NCBI RefSeq assembly: GCF_000331225.1
Contig: NZ_ANFY01000003.1
Coordinates: 419,001-483,000, forward strand
Reading direction: 5' to 3'
Source: Sandarakinorhabdus sp. AAP62
GTDB lineage: Bacteria; Pseudomonadota; Alphaproteobacteria; Sphingomonadales; Sphingomonadaceae
DNA: 64,000 nucleotides
This document shows positions 8,209 through 17,462 of this stretch, piece by piece. The position numbers and the translations under genes were made by a program. The first letter of the stretch is position 1, and the number at the start of each line of letters is the position of its first letter. Under the pieces are notes generated by a model that saw only the letters and a list, made by a program, of their open reading frames with translations, was not told the origin of the DNA and ran no database searches.

Positions 8209-9585
8209 CTATCCGGCGAGGCGGCGCAGGATGATGTCCCAATGCCGCAAGGCCGGCGCAATGGCGCTTTCCGGCACGCGTTCGTTCAGACCGTGGGCGA
8301 AGCTGTCGGCCTGGCGCATGAACAGGCCGGAAACGCCGTAGGACGGGATGCCCAGCGCCCGCCAGAACACGCTGTCGGTGGCGCCGGCGTCCATGCCGGG
8401 GGTGGCGTTCAGGCCGGGGGCGCGTGCCGAAACCGCGGCCTGTACCGCGGCCGTCACGTCGGGGCGCAGTGGCGATGCCGGCGTGACCGGCCAATCGACA
8501 CCCGTCGCAAAGGTCACGCCCGGATCTTCGGCGATGCGGGCCAGTTCCGTTTGCACCGCAGCGATGCTGGTGCCGGGGAAGATGCGGCAGTTGACCGTGA
8601 GGGTGACCCGCTGCGGCAAGGCGTTGGGCGCGTGGCCGCCGTTGATCATGGTGGGCACGCAGGTGGTGCCGATCTGGCCGATGGTGCCGGGATTGGCGCG
8701 CAGCACGGCGATGGCATCGGCATCGGCCGGGTTGGCGGCAAAGCGCGCCATGGCCTGGCCCAGCGCGTCGCTGCGCTGGCGGGCGGCTTCGGCCAGGGAG
8801 GCCCGGGTGATGTCGTTCACTTCCGCCTTCCAGCGGTGCCCGGCGATGCGCGCCGCCACCAGGCCGATGCGGGCGATGGCATTGCTGCCGGTCGGCGTGG
8901 AGCTGTGGCCGCCCGGATCGGTGATGGTCATCTGGAAATCGGCGTAGCTTTTCTCTGCTGCCTGCAACCGATAGAAATAGGGCTTGCCGTCTGCATCCAG
9001 CCCGCCGCCGCCGCCGTCGCTGTTCAGCATGAATTCGATATCGAATGCCTTGGCCTGTTTGGCCTGCGCGGCGCTGGCGATGCCGTCGGTTTCCTCGTCG
9101 CCCGACAGGAACAGGTGGATATCGCGACGGGGCTTGAAGCCGCTGGCCTTCAGCTGCGCCAGCGTCGCGATCAGCACGGCAACATCGAACTTGTTGTCCT
9201 GCACGCCGCGGCCAAAGATATAGCCCTGCTCGGCGATGGCGGTGAAGGGCGGACGTTCCCAATCCGCCGGATTGGCTTCCACCACGTCCAGATGCCCGGT
9301 CAGCGCCATGGGCCTGGCCTTTGCCTTGGCGGCCCGCCAGACCATGTGGAAATTGGCGGTGCCGGCCAGTTCGTCGATCTGGATGTCGGCGGCGTTGAAT
9401 CCCGCCTTCACCAGCCAGTCGCGATAGAAACGTGCCAGCGCCGGCGTCTGGCCGCGGCCCTTGACGCTGGCGATGCCCACACTGTCCATCAACAGGCGCT
9501 TCGCTTCGGCGGTGTCGCCGGGGGCGGCATGGGCCGGCAAGGCCGAGCAGGACAGGGCGAGGATGGCGGCAAGCGTGCGGATCAT
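8209..9585 (-). CDS. Secreted M20/M25/M40-family metallopeptidase
   Basis: 458 residues with a Sec signal peptide (MIRTLAAILALSCSALPAHA, cut after AHA). Zinc-site residues of M20 peptidases are present: His98 in TGHLDVVEAN, Asp130 in GRGVQDNK, Glu164-Glu165 in SGDEETDG; the dimerisation domain contains DPGGHSSTPTGSNAI. It is related to carboxypeptidase- or dipeptidase-type M20 enzymes of the periplasm; the substrate is unknown. The ATG at 9585 was preferred to one 24 bp upstream because the signal peptide begins there. Divergent from the dicarboxylate symporter. Confidence 0.85.
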   Translation of the reverse strand: MIRTLAAILALSCSALPAHAAPGDTAEAKRLLMDSVGIASVKGRGQTPALARFYRDWLVKAGFNAADIQIDELAGTANFHMVWRAAKAKARPMALTGHLDVVEANPADWERPPFTAIAEQGYIFGRGVQDNKFDVAVLIATLAQLKASGFKPRRDIHLFLSGDEETDGIASAAQAKQAKAFDIEFMLNSDGGGGGLDADGKPYFYRLQAAEKSYADFQMTITDPGGHSSTPTGSNAIARIGLVAARIAGHRWKAEVNDITRASLAEAARQRSDALGQAMARFAANPADADAIAVLRANPGTIGQIGTTCVPTMINGGHAPNALPQRVTLTVNCRIFPGTSIAAVQTELARIAEDPGVTFATGVDWPVTPASPLRPDVTAAVQAAVSARAPGLNATPGMDAGATDSVFWRALGIPSYGVSGLFMRQADSFAHGLNERVPESAIAPALRHWDIILRRLAG

Positions 9586-9670
9586 GCGCCGCAGACTGCA
9601 CCCGGGCATCGCTTGTCTGCAAGCCCGGCGGTTTCCGGCTTGACGGCGCTTTGGCGCTGCCCGAAGTCAG

Positions 9671-10930
9671 ATGGCCATGAAGCCCACCAACTCGCTCACC
9701 CGCTGGATCCTGATCGGCCTTGTGGCCGGGCTTGGCGTTGGCTGGGCGATCAATGCCAGCGTGGCCGCAGATCAGGCCAGGGAAATCGCCGGTTATCTGT
9801 CGATCATCACCGATGTGTTCCTGCGGCTGATCAAGATGATCATCGCGCCGTTGGTGCTGGCGACGCTGACGGTGGGCATCGCCCACATGGGTTCGGGCGG
9901 GGCGGTGGGCCGCACCTTCGTGCGCACGCTGGCCTGGTTCATTGCCGCCTCCGTGTTCAGCCTCGGGCTGGGCATATTGATGGTCAATCTGCTCGCCCCC
10001 GGCGTGGGGGTGGGCCTGCCGCTGCCCGATGCCGGTACCGCCTCGGGCGTGGTCAACAAGGCCTTCAACCTGAAGGAGTTCATCGGCCACATCTTCCCCA
10101 AGTCCATCATCGAGGCGATGGCCACCAACGAAGTGCTGCAGATCGTGGTGTTCAGCCTGTTTGCCGGCGTCGCGCTGATCCAGATGGGTGAGAAGGCCAA
10201 GGTCATCAACGACGGGCTGGATGCCATCATGCACATGATGCTGGTGATCACCGGCTATGTGATGAAAGTGGCGCCGTTCGCCGTGTTTGCCGCCATCGCC
10301 TCGTCGATTGCCGTCGAAGGGCTGGGCATCCTCGTCACCTTTGGCAAGTTCGTCGGCGGTTTCTACCTGGCGCTGGCGGTGCTGTGGCTGTTCCTGCTCG
10401 GCGCCGGCAGTTTCGTGCTCGGCTTTGGCGAAGTGCGCCGCCTGATCCCCGAAATCCGCGAGCCGTTCCTGATCACCTTTGCCACTGCATCATCGGAAGC
10501 CGCCTACCCCAAGCTGCTCGCCTCGCTGGAGCGTTATGGCGTGCCGGGCCGCATCGCCTCGTTCGTGCTGCCGCTGGGCTACAGCTTCAATCTCGATGGC
10601 TCGATGATGTACTGCGCCTTTGCCAGCATCTTCATCGCCCAGGCCTATGGCATCGATCTGTCGCTGGGCCAGGAAATCGCCATGCTCGGCCTGCTGATGA
10701 TCACCTCGAAGGGCATCGCCGGCGTGCCGCGCGCCAGCCTCGTGGTGATCGCCGCGACGCTGCCCTATTTCAACATCCCCGAAGCCGGCCTGCTGCTGAT
10801 TCTTGCCGTCGATCATTTCCTCGACATGGGCCGCAGCGCGACGAACGTGATCGGCAATGCGGTGGCCACCGCCGTGATCGCGAAATGGGATGCCGGCGAG
10901 GCCGTGGCGGAACCGGCAGCTCAGAAATAA
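9671..10930 (+). CDS. Dicarboxylate/amino acid:cation symporter (DAACS family)
   Basis: 419 residues, the GltP/DctA type secondary transporter of the inner membrane, taking up C4-dicarboxylates or glutamate/aspartate with H+ or Na+. The family signature region includes ATASSEAAYPKLLASLERYG (serine-rich re-entrant loop, here with fewer serines than usual), LPLGYSFNLDGSMMYCAFAS and the C-terminal LAVDHFLDMGRSATNVIGNAVAT with the substrate-binding Asp and Asn. Its 3' end overlaps that of the convergent DUF805 gene by 10 bp. Confidence 0.9.
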   Translation: MAMKPTNSLTRWILIGLVAGLGVGWAINASVAADQAREIAGYLSIITDVFLRLIKMIIAPLVLATLTVGIAHMGSGGAVGRTFVRTLAWFIAASVFSLGLGILMVNLLAPGVGVGLPLPDAGTASGVVNKAFNLKEFIGHIFPKSIIEAMATNEVLQIVVFSLFAGVALIQMGEKAKVINDGLDAIMHMMLVITGYVMKVAPFAVFAAIASSIAVEGLGILVTFGKFVGGFYLALAVLWLFLLGAGSFVLGFGEVRRLIPEIREPFLITFATASSEAAYPKLLASLERYGVPGRIASFVLPLGYSFNLDGSMMYCAFASIFIAQAYGIDLSLGQEIAMLGLLMITSKGIAGVPRASLVVIAATLPYFNIPEAGLLLILAVDHFLDMGRSATNVIGNAVATAVIAKWDAGEAVAEPAAQK

Positions 10931-11331
10931 AGTGTCGGATTCTCAGGTGCCGGCAGCGGGTCTGGGCCAAAGCGGTTGTCACCGGGAGTGCCGGGCCGGC
11001 TCATCCACCAGATGTTGATCAGCGTGCCGGCAGTGGGCAGCAGGGTGACCAGATACCACCAGCCGCTCATGCCCTGATCATGCAGGCGGCGCACGCTGAC
11101 GGCGAGATGCGGTACGAAGAACAGCAGCATCGCCGCCAGCAGCAGCCGGCCCTTGAAGATGTCGGTCAGCAGATCGGCGCCGAGCAGCAACACGTCGATC
11201 GCTGCGGCGGTGCCGGCGATCACGGCCCAGAACAGGGTGAACCACCAAAATTCGGCCCGGCGGGAGCGGCCCCGGAAATCGAGGCAGCGCTGCAGCGGCA
11301 TCATCATCCAGTGGAGGGGGGATTGTGCCAT
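10921..11331 (-). CDS. DUF805 family membrane protein
   Basis: 136 residues. The pattern CLDFRGRSRRAEFWWFTLF near residue 15, three or four membrane helices, and RRLHDQGMSGWW near 80 are diagnostic of DUF805, a family of small inner-membrane proteins of unknown function. The start ATG shares its A with the TGA of comM (TGATG), so it is very likely translated after comM on the same transcript. No longer start was used because upstream codons belong to comM. Confidence 0.85.
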   Translation of the reverse strand: MAQSPLHWMMMPLQRCLDFRGRSRRAEFWWFTLFWAVIAGTAAAIDVLLLGADLLTDIFKGRLLLAAMLLFFVPHLAVSVRRLHDQGMSGWWYLVTLLPTAGTLINIWWMSRPGTPGDNRFGPDPLPAPENPTLYF

Positions 11332-12839
11332 CAATTCACCGGTGGACGGCGACGATAGCTGAGCGCCTCTGCCACGTGAATACGCGCCACGCCGTCGCTG
11401 CCGGCCAGATCCGCAATCGTTCGCGATACCCGCAGCACGCGGGCATAGCCGCGCGCGGAAAGCCGCAGCGTGTCGGCGGCTTGCGTCAGCAGGCGCTGGC
11501 CCTCGGCATCCGGGGTGGCGTGGGCGGTGAGCGCTTCGCCGTCGGCTTCGGCATTGGTGCGGGTGGCCGTGCCGGCATAGCGCGCCGTCTGGCGGGCGCG
11601 GGCGGCGGCGACGCGGGCGGCGACCTGCGCGCTGTTCTCGGCCGGCGGCGGCAAGGTGAGATCGGCGGCCGACAGCGCCGGCACCTCGACATGCAGATCG
11701 ATGCGGTCGAGCAGCGGCCCGGACAATTTGCTCTGATAATCGGCGGCGCAGCGCGGCGCCCGCGCGCAGGCCTGGGCCGGATCGGAAAGATAGCCGCAGC
11801 GGCACGGGTTCATCGCCGCCACCAGCTGCACGCGGGCCGGATAGGTGACATGGGCGGCGGCCCGCGCCACCTGCACCTGCCCGGTTTCCAGCGGCTGGCG
11901 CAGCGAATCGAGCACGCCGCGCTGATATTCCGGCAGCTCATCGAGGAACAGCACACCCAGATGCGCGAGGCTGACTTCGCCGGGCCGCGCCTTCATGCCG
12001 CCGCCGACCAATGCCGCCATCGAGGCCGAATGATGGGGCGAACGGAAGGGCCGCGTGCGCTTCAGCTTGCCGCCGTCCAGCTCGCCAGCGATGGAGGCGA
12101 CCATCGAGACTTCCAGCGCTTCGGCCGGGGTGAGATCGGGCAATATGCCGGCCAGGGCGGCGGCGATCAGCGATTTGCCGGAACCGGGCGGGCCTGACAT
12201 CAGCAGATTATGGCCGCCGGCCGCCGCGATTTCGGCGACGCGCTTGGGGGTTTCCTGGCCCTTGATGCTGGCAAAATCCGGGCCACTGCGCCGCTGTTCG
12301 GCTTCGGCGCGCTGCGGGGCGGGCAGGATGATCTGGCCCTTCAGATGGTTGATCAGCGCCAGCAGATCGGGGGCGGCCAGCACATTCACCTCACCGGCCC
12401 AGGCGGCTTCGGGCCCTTGCGCTGCCGGGCAGATCAGCCCGAGTTCGTGGGCACCGGCGTGCAGGGCGGCGAGCAGCACGCCGGGCACCGTCTGAATTGC
12501 ACCATCCAGGCCAAGTTCTCCAACGGCGACAAATTCATCGAGCGCATCCTGCGGGATCACCCCCATCGCGCTGAGCAGTCCCAGCGCGATTGGCAGATCA
12601 TAATGCGATCCTTCCTTGGGCAGATCGGCCGGCGACAGATTGACGACGACGCGCCGCGGCGGCAGCGACAGGCCGATGGCATGCAGCGCGGCGGCCACCC
12701 GCTCGCGGCTTTCCTTCACCGCCTTGTCGGGCAGGCCCACGGTCACAAATGTCACCGGGCCAGCAGATATCTGCACCTGGACATCAACGCTGCGGGCTTC
12801 CAGCCCCAGAAACGCCACCGTGCCGACATGGGCCACCAT
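11331..12839 (-). CDS. comM: ComM/YifB-type Mg-chelatase-like AAA+ ATPase
   Basis: 502 residues: N-terminal ChlI domain (VDVQVQISAGPVTFVTVGLPDKAVKESRERV), Walker A GPPGSGKS at 216-223, Walker B LFLDELPEY near 287, a four-Cys zinc-like stretch (NPCRCGYLSD..CARAPRC) and the C-terminal Mg-chelatase domain. In naturally competent bacteria ComM is a hexameric helicase for branch migration during integration of transforming DNA. ATG at 12839 follows GGGGAAAAGG. It is divergent from a small membrane protein gene and coupled to DUF805. Confidence 0.92.
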   Translation of the reverse strand: MVAHVGTVAFLGLEARSVDVQVQISAGPVTFVTVGLPDKAVKESRERVAAALHAIGLSLPPRRVVVNLSPADLPKEGSHYDLPIALGLLSAMGVIPQDALDEFVAVGELGLDGAIQTVPGVLLAALHAGAHELGLICPAAQGPEAAWAGEVNVLAAPDLLALINHLKGQIILPAPQRAEAEQRRSGPDFASIKGQETPKRVAEIAAAGGHNLLMSGPPGSGKSLIAAALAGILPDLTPAEALEVSMVASIAGELDGGKLKRTRPFRSPHHSASMAALVGGGMKARPGEVSLAHLGVLFLDELPEYQRGVLDSLRQPLETGQVQVARAAAHVTYPARVQLVAAMNPCRCGYLSDPAQACARAPRCAADYQSKLSGPLLDRIDLHVEVPALSAADLTLPPPAENSAQVAARVAAARARQTARYAGTATRTNAEADGEALTAHATPDAEGQRLLTQAADTLRLSARGYARVLRVSRTIADLAGSDGVARIHVAEALSYRRRPPVN

Positions 12840-12886
12840 CAACCTTTTCCCCAAAAGAAAGGAAGCATCTGACCCTGATGGGAATT

Positions 12887-12913
12887 CGTAGAGTCTTCTG
12901 CCCTGCGGTGCAA
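12887..12913 (-). promoter_or_regulatory. Candidate comM promoter
   Basis: Minus strand TTGCA (12913-12909), 17 bp, CTACG (12891-12887), about 48 bp upstream of the comM ATG. Same spacing as the other candidate housekeeping promoters in the window. Confidence 0.5.
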
Positions 12914-12959
12914 TTGCCGCCTTATGATTGCCACAGCCGGGCCGTATCGGGGGGATATC

Positions 12960-13307
12960 GTGAGTCGTCCGGGCTTTCTTGACCTGCTGGTTCGTTCCGA
13001 ACCGTTCCGGGTGTTCCAGATTCTGCTGGGGCTCCTGCTGATGGCGGCTGCCGGTATCGTCGGGCTGCTGTCGCCGGCGCCGATCGGCATTGTCATCTTT
13101 GGCGCCGGGGTGGCCCTGGTGTTCCGCAACTCGCGTTGGGCGCGCCGGCATTATCTGATGTACACACGAAGTTACCCCAAGGTGCGCCGGGCGGTGGACT
13201 TCGGTCTGCGGCGCGACAAGCGGCGCGCCCAGCGGATGCAGGACGCCCCGGCTTCATTGACGAACCCGGTCGCTGACCCTACATCGCCCACCATGCCACC
13301 GGTGTGA
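12960..13307 (+). CDS. Small two-helix membrane protein of unknown function
   Basis: 115 residues from the GTG at 12960, chosen because GGGGGG lies a few bases upstream; an ATG at 12924 in frame lacks such a site. Residues 17-60 (FQILLGLLLMAAAGIVGLL, then IGIVIFGAGVALVF) form two membrane helices, followed by a strongly basic cytosolic tail (RNSRWARRHYLMYTR, RRDKRRAQRM) and a Pro/Thr-rich end. Probably an inner-membrane protein with a nucleic-acid- or lipid-facing basic domain. No family was recognised. It precedes secA by 42 bp. Confidence 0.65.
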   Translation: MSRPGFLDLLVRSEPFRVFQILLGLLLMAAAGIVGLLSPAPIGIVIFGAGVALVFRNSRWARRHYLMYTRSYPKVRRAVDFGLRRDKRRAQRMQDAPASLTNPVADPTSPTMPPV

Positions 13308-13349
13308 CGGGCCTGCCTGTCACGTGCGTACTTGCAAGTCAGGATTTTC

Positions 13350-16100
13350 ATGCTCGGGTTGAACAAGGTCGCGAAGGCGATTTTCGGGTCGTCGAATGAT
13401 CGCTATCTGAAATCGCTGCGGCCGATCATCAAGCGCATCGCCGATCTGGAAGGCCAGATCAGCGCGCTGACCGATGACCAATTGCAGGCGCAGACGCCCA
13501 AGCTGAAGGCCGAGCTTGAAGCCGGCAAGTCGCTTGACGACATCATGCCCGAAGCCTTTGCCACCGTGCGCGAAGCGTCGAAGCGCGTGCTGGGCATGCG
13601 GCATTTCGATGTGCAGATGATCGGCGGCATCGTGCTGCATCGCGGTGAGATCGCCGAAATGCGCACCGGCGAAGGCAAGACGCTGGTGGCGACGCTGGCG
13701 GTGTATCTGAACGCGCTCAGCGGCAAGGGCGTGCACGTGGTGACGGTTAACGATTATCTCGCCAGCCGCGATGCGCAGTGGATGGGCCAGATCTATCGCT
13801 TCCTGGGCCTTTCCGTCGGCGTGATCGTGCCCAACCTCGATGATCAGACGCGGCGCCAAGCCTATGCGTGCGACATCACCTACGGCACCAACAATGAATT
13901 CGGTTTCGATTATCTGCGCGACAACATGAAATATGCGCGTGAGCAGATGGTGCAGCGGCCGTTCAATTTCGCCGTGGTCGATGAAGTCGATAGCGTGCTG
14001 GTCGATGAAGCCCGCACGCCGCTGATCATCTCCGGCCCCACCGACGACAAGTCGCAGCTCTACACCCAGGTCAACGCCGTGGTGAAGGAACTGGTGCGCG
14101 AGGATGTCGAGGTCGACGAGAAGCAGAAGTCCGTCATCCTCACCGAAGCCGGCACCGAGAAGGTGGAGCGCATGCTCAGCGCCGCCGGGCTGCTGGAAGG
14201 CGAAAATCTCTACGACTTTGAAAACACGCAGGTTGTTCACCACCTGAACCAGGCGCTGCGCGCGATCATCATCTTCCGCCGCGACACCGATTATATCGTG
14301 CGCGACGACAAGGTGATCATCATCGACGAATTCACCGGCCGCATGATGGATGGCCGCCGCTGGTCCGAAGGCCTGCACCAGGCGGTGGAAGCCAAGGAAG
14401 GCGTGACCATCCAGCCCGAAAACCAGACGCTGGCCAGCATCACCTTCCAGAATTATTTCCGCATGTATCCCAAGCTGGGCGGCATGACCGGCACCGCCGC
14501 GACCGAAGCGGCGGAATTCTTCGACATCTACAAGTTGAACGTGGTCGAAATCCCCACCAACGTGCCGGTGCAGCGCACCGACGTGGATGATGAATTCTAC
14601 AAGAACGCCGAAGACAAGTTCAAGGCCATCGTCAAGGCCATCCGCGGCGCCCAGGAGCGTGGCCAGCCGGTGCTGGTCGGCACCGTCTCGATCGAAAAGA
14701 GCGAGATGCTGTCGGATTTCCTGAAGGGCGAAGGCGTCAAGCACGTGGTGCTGAACGCCCGCTATCACGAGCAGGAAGCCGTGATCGTGGAAGACGCGGG
14801 GCGCATCGGCGCCGTCACCATCGCCACCAACATGGCCGGCCGCGGCACCGACATCAAGCTGGGCGGCAACGAGGAAGCCCGCATCGCGCGCGAACTGGCC
14901 GGCATGCCCGAAGGCCCGGAGCGCGCGGCGGCCGAAGCGAAGATCAAGGCCGAAGTGCTGGCTGAACGCGAACAGGTGAAGGCCAATGGCGGCCTGTTCG
15001 TGCTGGGCACCGAGCGTCACGAAAGCCGCCGCATCGACAATCAGCTGCGCGGCCGCTCCGGCCGCCAGGGCGATCCCGGCCTGTCACGTTTCTACCTCAG
15101 CCTCGATGATGATCTGCTGCGCATCTTCGGCCAGCAGAACATGTTGACCCGCCTGATGAACAGCGGCCTGGAAGAGGGCGAGGCCATCATCCACCCGTGG
15201 ATTTCGAAAGCCATCGAAACCGCCCAGAAGAAGGTGGAAGCCCGCAACTACGACGTGCGCAAGCAGCTGCTGCAATATGACGACGTGATGAACGACCAGC
15301 GCAAGGTCGTCTATGAACAGCGCGCCGACGTGATGGATTCGGAAACCGTGGGCGATGTCGTGATCGACATGCGTCACGAAACGGTGAACGCCATTGTCGC
15401 CACCCGCTGCCCGCTCGGCAGCTATCCCGAACAATGGGATGTGGCCGGACTGCAGGAAGATGTGACCGGCACGCTGGGCCTTTCGGTGGATGTTTCGGCC
15501 TGGGCCAGGGAAGAAGGCATTGATCCGGAAATCATCGTCGATCGCCTGATCGAACAATCCGATGCACTGGTGGCTGCCAAGGCCGCCGAACTGCCGGCCG
15601 AAACCTGGATCAGCATCGAAAAGAGCTTCCTGCTGCAGGCGCTCGACCATCACTGGAAGGAACATCTGGCCACGCTGGATTCGCTGCGTTCGGTCATCCA
15701 CCTGCGCGCCTATGCCCAGAAGACGCCGATCAACGAGTACAAGCGCGAAGCCTTTGCCCTGTTCGAACGCATGTTGCAGAACGTGCGCGAAGACGTGACG
15801 CGCATGCTGGCCAATGCCCAGTTCGCGCTGCAGGCGGATGAACCCGCCCCGGAATTGCCGTCGTTCATCACCACCCACATCGATCCCGCCACCGGCCAGA
15901 ATGAAGCCGGCCCGACGCTGAATTTTGACGCCTTCGGCTCGGCTCTGCCCGCCGGCATGCTCGCCGCCGCCCAGAGCGCTGCCGAGATGATCGACGTCGA
16001 TCCGGAAGACCTCGAGGAATGGCGCGCCACGGTGAGCCGCAATGCCGAATGCCCGTGCGGTTCGGGCAGGAAGTTCAAGCATTGCCATGGCGCGCTGTAA
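13350..16100 (+). CDS. secA: Preprotein translocase ATPase SecA
   Basis: 916 residues. DEAD-like motor with MRTGEGKT at 104-111 and [17 protein letters not shown] near 216; second nucleotide domain with [20 protein letters not shown]-terminal SecB- and zinc-binding tail [14 protein letters not shown]. SecA drives proteins through SecYEG; secY and secB are also in this window. The ATG at 13350 follows CAGGA at good spacing; an upstream in-frame TTG is unlikely. The zinc tail predicts use of the SecB found at 38.6 kb. The stop codon lies in a hairpin loop and is repeated downstream. Confidence 0.97.
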   Translation: MLGLNKVAKAIFGSSNDRYLKSLRPIIKRIADLEGQISALTDDQLQAQTPKLKAELEAGKSLDDIMPEAFATVREASKRVLGMRHFDVQMIGGIVLHRGEIAEMRTGEGKTLVATLAVYLNALSGKGVHVVTVNDYLASRDAQWMGQIYRFLGLSVGVIVPNLDDQTRRQAYACDITYGTNNEFGFDYLRDNMKYAREQMVQRPFNFAVVDEVDSVLVDEARTPLIISGPTDDKSQLYTQVNAVVKELVREDVEVDEKQKSVILTEAGTEKVERMLSAAGLLEGENLYDFENTQVVHHLNQALRAIIIFRRDTDYIVRDDKVIIIDEFTGRMMDGRRWSEGLHQAVEAKEGVTIQPENQTLASITFQNYFRMYPKLGGMTGTAATEAAEFFDIYKLNVVEIPTNVPVQRTDVDDEFYKNAEDKFKAIVKAIRGAQERGQPVLVGTVSIEKSEMLSDFLKGEGVKHVVLNARYHEQEAVIVEDAGRIGAVTIATNMAGRGTDIKLGGNEEARIARELAGMPEGPERAAAEAKIKAEVLAEREQVKANGGLFVLGTERHESRRIDNQLRGRSGRQGDPGLSRFYLSLDDDLLRIFGQQNMLTRLMNSGLEEGEAIIHPWISKAIETAQKKVEARNYDVRKQLLQYDDVMNDQRKVVYEQRADVMDSETVGDVVIDMRHETVNAIVATRCPLGSYPEQWDVAGLQEDVTGTLGLSVDVSAWAREEGIDPEIIVDRLIEQSDALVAAKAAELPAETWISIEKSFLLQALDHHWKEHLATLDSLRSVIHLRAYAQKTPINEYKREAFALFERMLQNVREDVTRMLANAQFALQADEPAPELPSFITTHIDPATGQNEAGPTLNFDAFGSALPAGMLAAAQSAAEMIDVDPEDLEEWRATVSRNAECPCGSGRKFKHCHGAL

Positions 16101-16164
16101 CGCGCCAAGCCAGCAGCGCCGCGCTGTAACGCGCCAAGCCAGCAGCGCCGCGCTGTAACGCGGC
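16088..16164 (+). repeat. 29-bp tandem repeat spanning the secA stop codon
   Basis: Unit GCGCTGTAACGCGCC plus 14 bp starts at 16092, 16121 and 16150 (2.4 copies). Each carries CTGTAA; stops are at 16098-16100, 16127-16129 and 16156-16158, in three different frames. The first stop sits in the loop of TGGCGCG-CTGTAA-CGCGCCA; the third in GCCGCG-CTGTAA-CGCGGC. Same period and layout as at xerC, with unrelated sequence. Confidence 0.9.
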
Positions 16165-16191
16165 TGCATGACCTGAACTGAACAGGAAGCG

Positions 16192-16317
16192 GGCCTCCGG
16201 CGGCCAGGGGCTGAGCCCCTGGACCCGCTTTCGTTGGCGCGCGCCCCACGACGAAAGTTGGGTTTCTAGGACGGACAAGCAAAAGGGTGCAGGCCTCAGG
16301 CCTGCCCGCCGGAGGCC
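16192..16317. repeat. Inverted pair of dispersed palindromic repeats, pair 2
   Basis: Left copy 16192-16226 (GGCCTCCGGCGGCC...GGACCC), right copy 16285-16317 (GGGTGCAGG...GCCGGAGGCC). It lies between the 3' ends of secA and the sulfotransferase gene. The sequence inside the pair shares CTTTCGTTGG and GACAAGCAAA with pair 1, and the right outer flank carries TGTCTTCC, so the conserved unit is larger than the palindromes. Confidence 0.85.
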
Positions 16318-16346
16318 AATTTTCCTGTGTCTTCCGGCCGTGCCGC

Positions 16347-17294
16347 TCAGTCCGCCAGCGTTCTCGGATCGCCGGCCAGGCGGGTGCCACCTTCCACCCA
16401 GGCGCGCATGGCGGGCGTCATGCCGGCGTTGGCGGCAGCGTCATAATCGGCAAGATCGGCCTCGGTCAGCAGCCCGCGCCAGCGATCATTGGTGCCCTTG
16501 TGCAGGAAGGTCTTGCTGCCTTCCTTCCAGCTTTGCGCCGCCATGCCCAGAATCGCATCGCCATCGCGCTGCATCGAGGCAAAGCTCGCGGCATCGACAA
16601 GATCGGGCCACAGCGCCGGCGGCGTTTCCACCCCCATGAAGGCCGCGATGCGCCGCATTTCACCATCCAGATCAGCCTTCAGATCATTGTAGTGCACCAT
16701 CAGCACGTTGGGCTGGCTGCGCACCGCCCAGTAGCTGCGCTGCAGCTCGAAATATTCGGCACAGGTCCAATCATCGAACGGCGCAAAGGCCGGATCGCGC
16801 AGCCAGCGCCGGAAGAAATCATGTGGATCCGCCAGCGGACGCGGGTAGGGGGCGGCGATTTCCGTTATGGCCAGCCCCTGTGCATCCATCAGACTCAATG
16901 CGTGATCGGAAAAGCCGTTGGTATGATTGTGATACGACATGCAGGCATCACGCGGATCCCGCGCGACGTGGATATAGAGCGTATCGTCGTGGAACGGCAT
17001 CGCATCGAACGGCAGATGGGTTTTCAGCATCCGCCGACCCGGTGCCTCGTTCAGCATCGGGATGACGATATCGTGAGGGATGAAGAAGGCATCGAGCCAG
17101 GGATGCATCTGCATCACCGGCGCTGGAGCTGCCGATTGCAGCATCAGCATGGAAACGATGCGCTGGGTCCAGGTGGTGCCGCATTTGGGCGCGGTGCACA
17201 CGATGATATCCCCGGGCCGCGCCTCCAGCCGATCCCAGACACGGCTGTCTGCGTGCCAGCTGCGCACCACACGTTCGGCTTTGCGGATCAGCAT
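16347..17294 (-). CDS. Sulfotransferase domain protein
   Basis: 315 residues with the PAPS 5'-phosphosulfate loop APKCGTTWTQRI at 35-46 and the 3'-phosphate-binding region YIHVARDPRDACMSYHNH near 115. This is the Sulfotransfer_1 family (cytosolic-type), which moves sulfate from PAPS to hydroxyl or amine groups of small molecules; the acceptor is unknown. The ATG at 17294 follows GGGGGAACG. It is divergent from a TauD-type dioxygenase, which could act on a sulfated or sulfonated compound, but this link is only contextual. Confidence 0.85.
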   Translation of the reverse strand: MLIRKAERVVRSWHADSRVWDRLEARPGDIIVCTAPKCGTTWTQRIVSMLMLQSAAPAPVMQMHPWLDAFFIPHDIVIPMLNEAPGRRMLKTHLPFDAMPFHDDTLYIHVARDPRDACMSYHNHTNGFSDHALSLMDAQGLAITEIAAPYPRPLADPHDFFRRWLRDPAFAPFDDWTCAEYFELQRSYWAVRSQPNVLMVHYNDLKADLDGEMRRIAAFMGVETPPALWPDLVDAASFASMQRDGDAILGMAAQSWKEGSKTFLHKGTNDRWRGLLTEADLADYDAAANAGMTPAMRAWVEGGTRLAGDPRTLAD

Positions 17295-17318
17295 TGTCGT
17301 TCCCCCGTTTGGTCATAG

Positions 17319-17345
17319 TTTAGCGCGCCGCGGTGCCGAAGTCAG
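17319..17345 (-). promoter_or_regulatory. Candidate sulfotransferase promoter
   Basis: Minus strand CTGAC (17345-17341), 17 bp, CTAAA (17323-17319), about 25 bp upstream of the ATG with the ribosome binding site between. One mismatch from the TTGAC seen at rpsL and rpsM. Confidence 0.45.
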
Positions 17346-17462
17346 CGTCCAGTTTCCGGGGCTGAGCGATGGCCTGCGCGTCCTGATCAAATTGCTGCTT
17401 GATGGGGCGCCGTGGCGGATTGATACTTTACCCGATCGGCCCGCGCGGCGAGGGGGGAAGTT

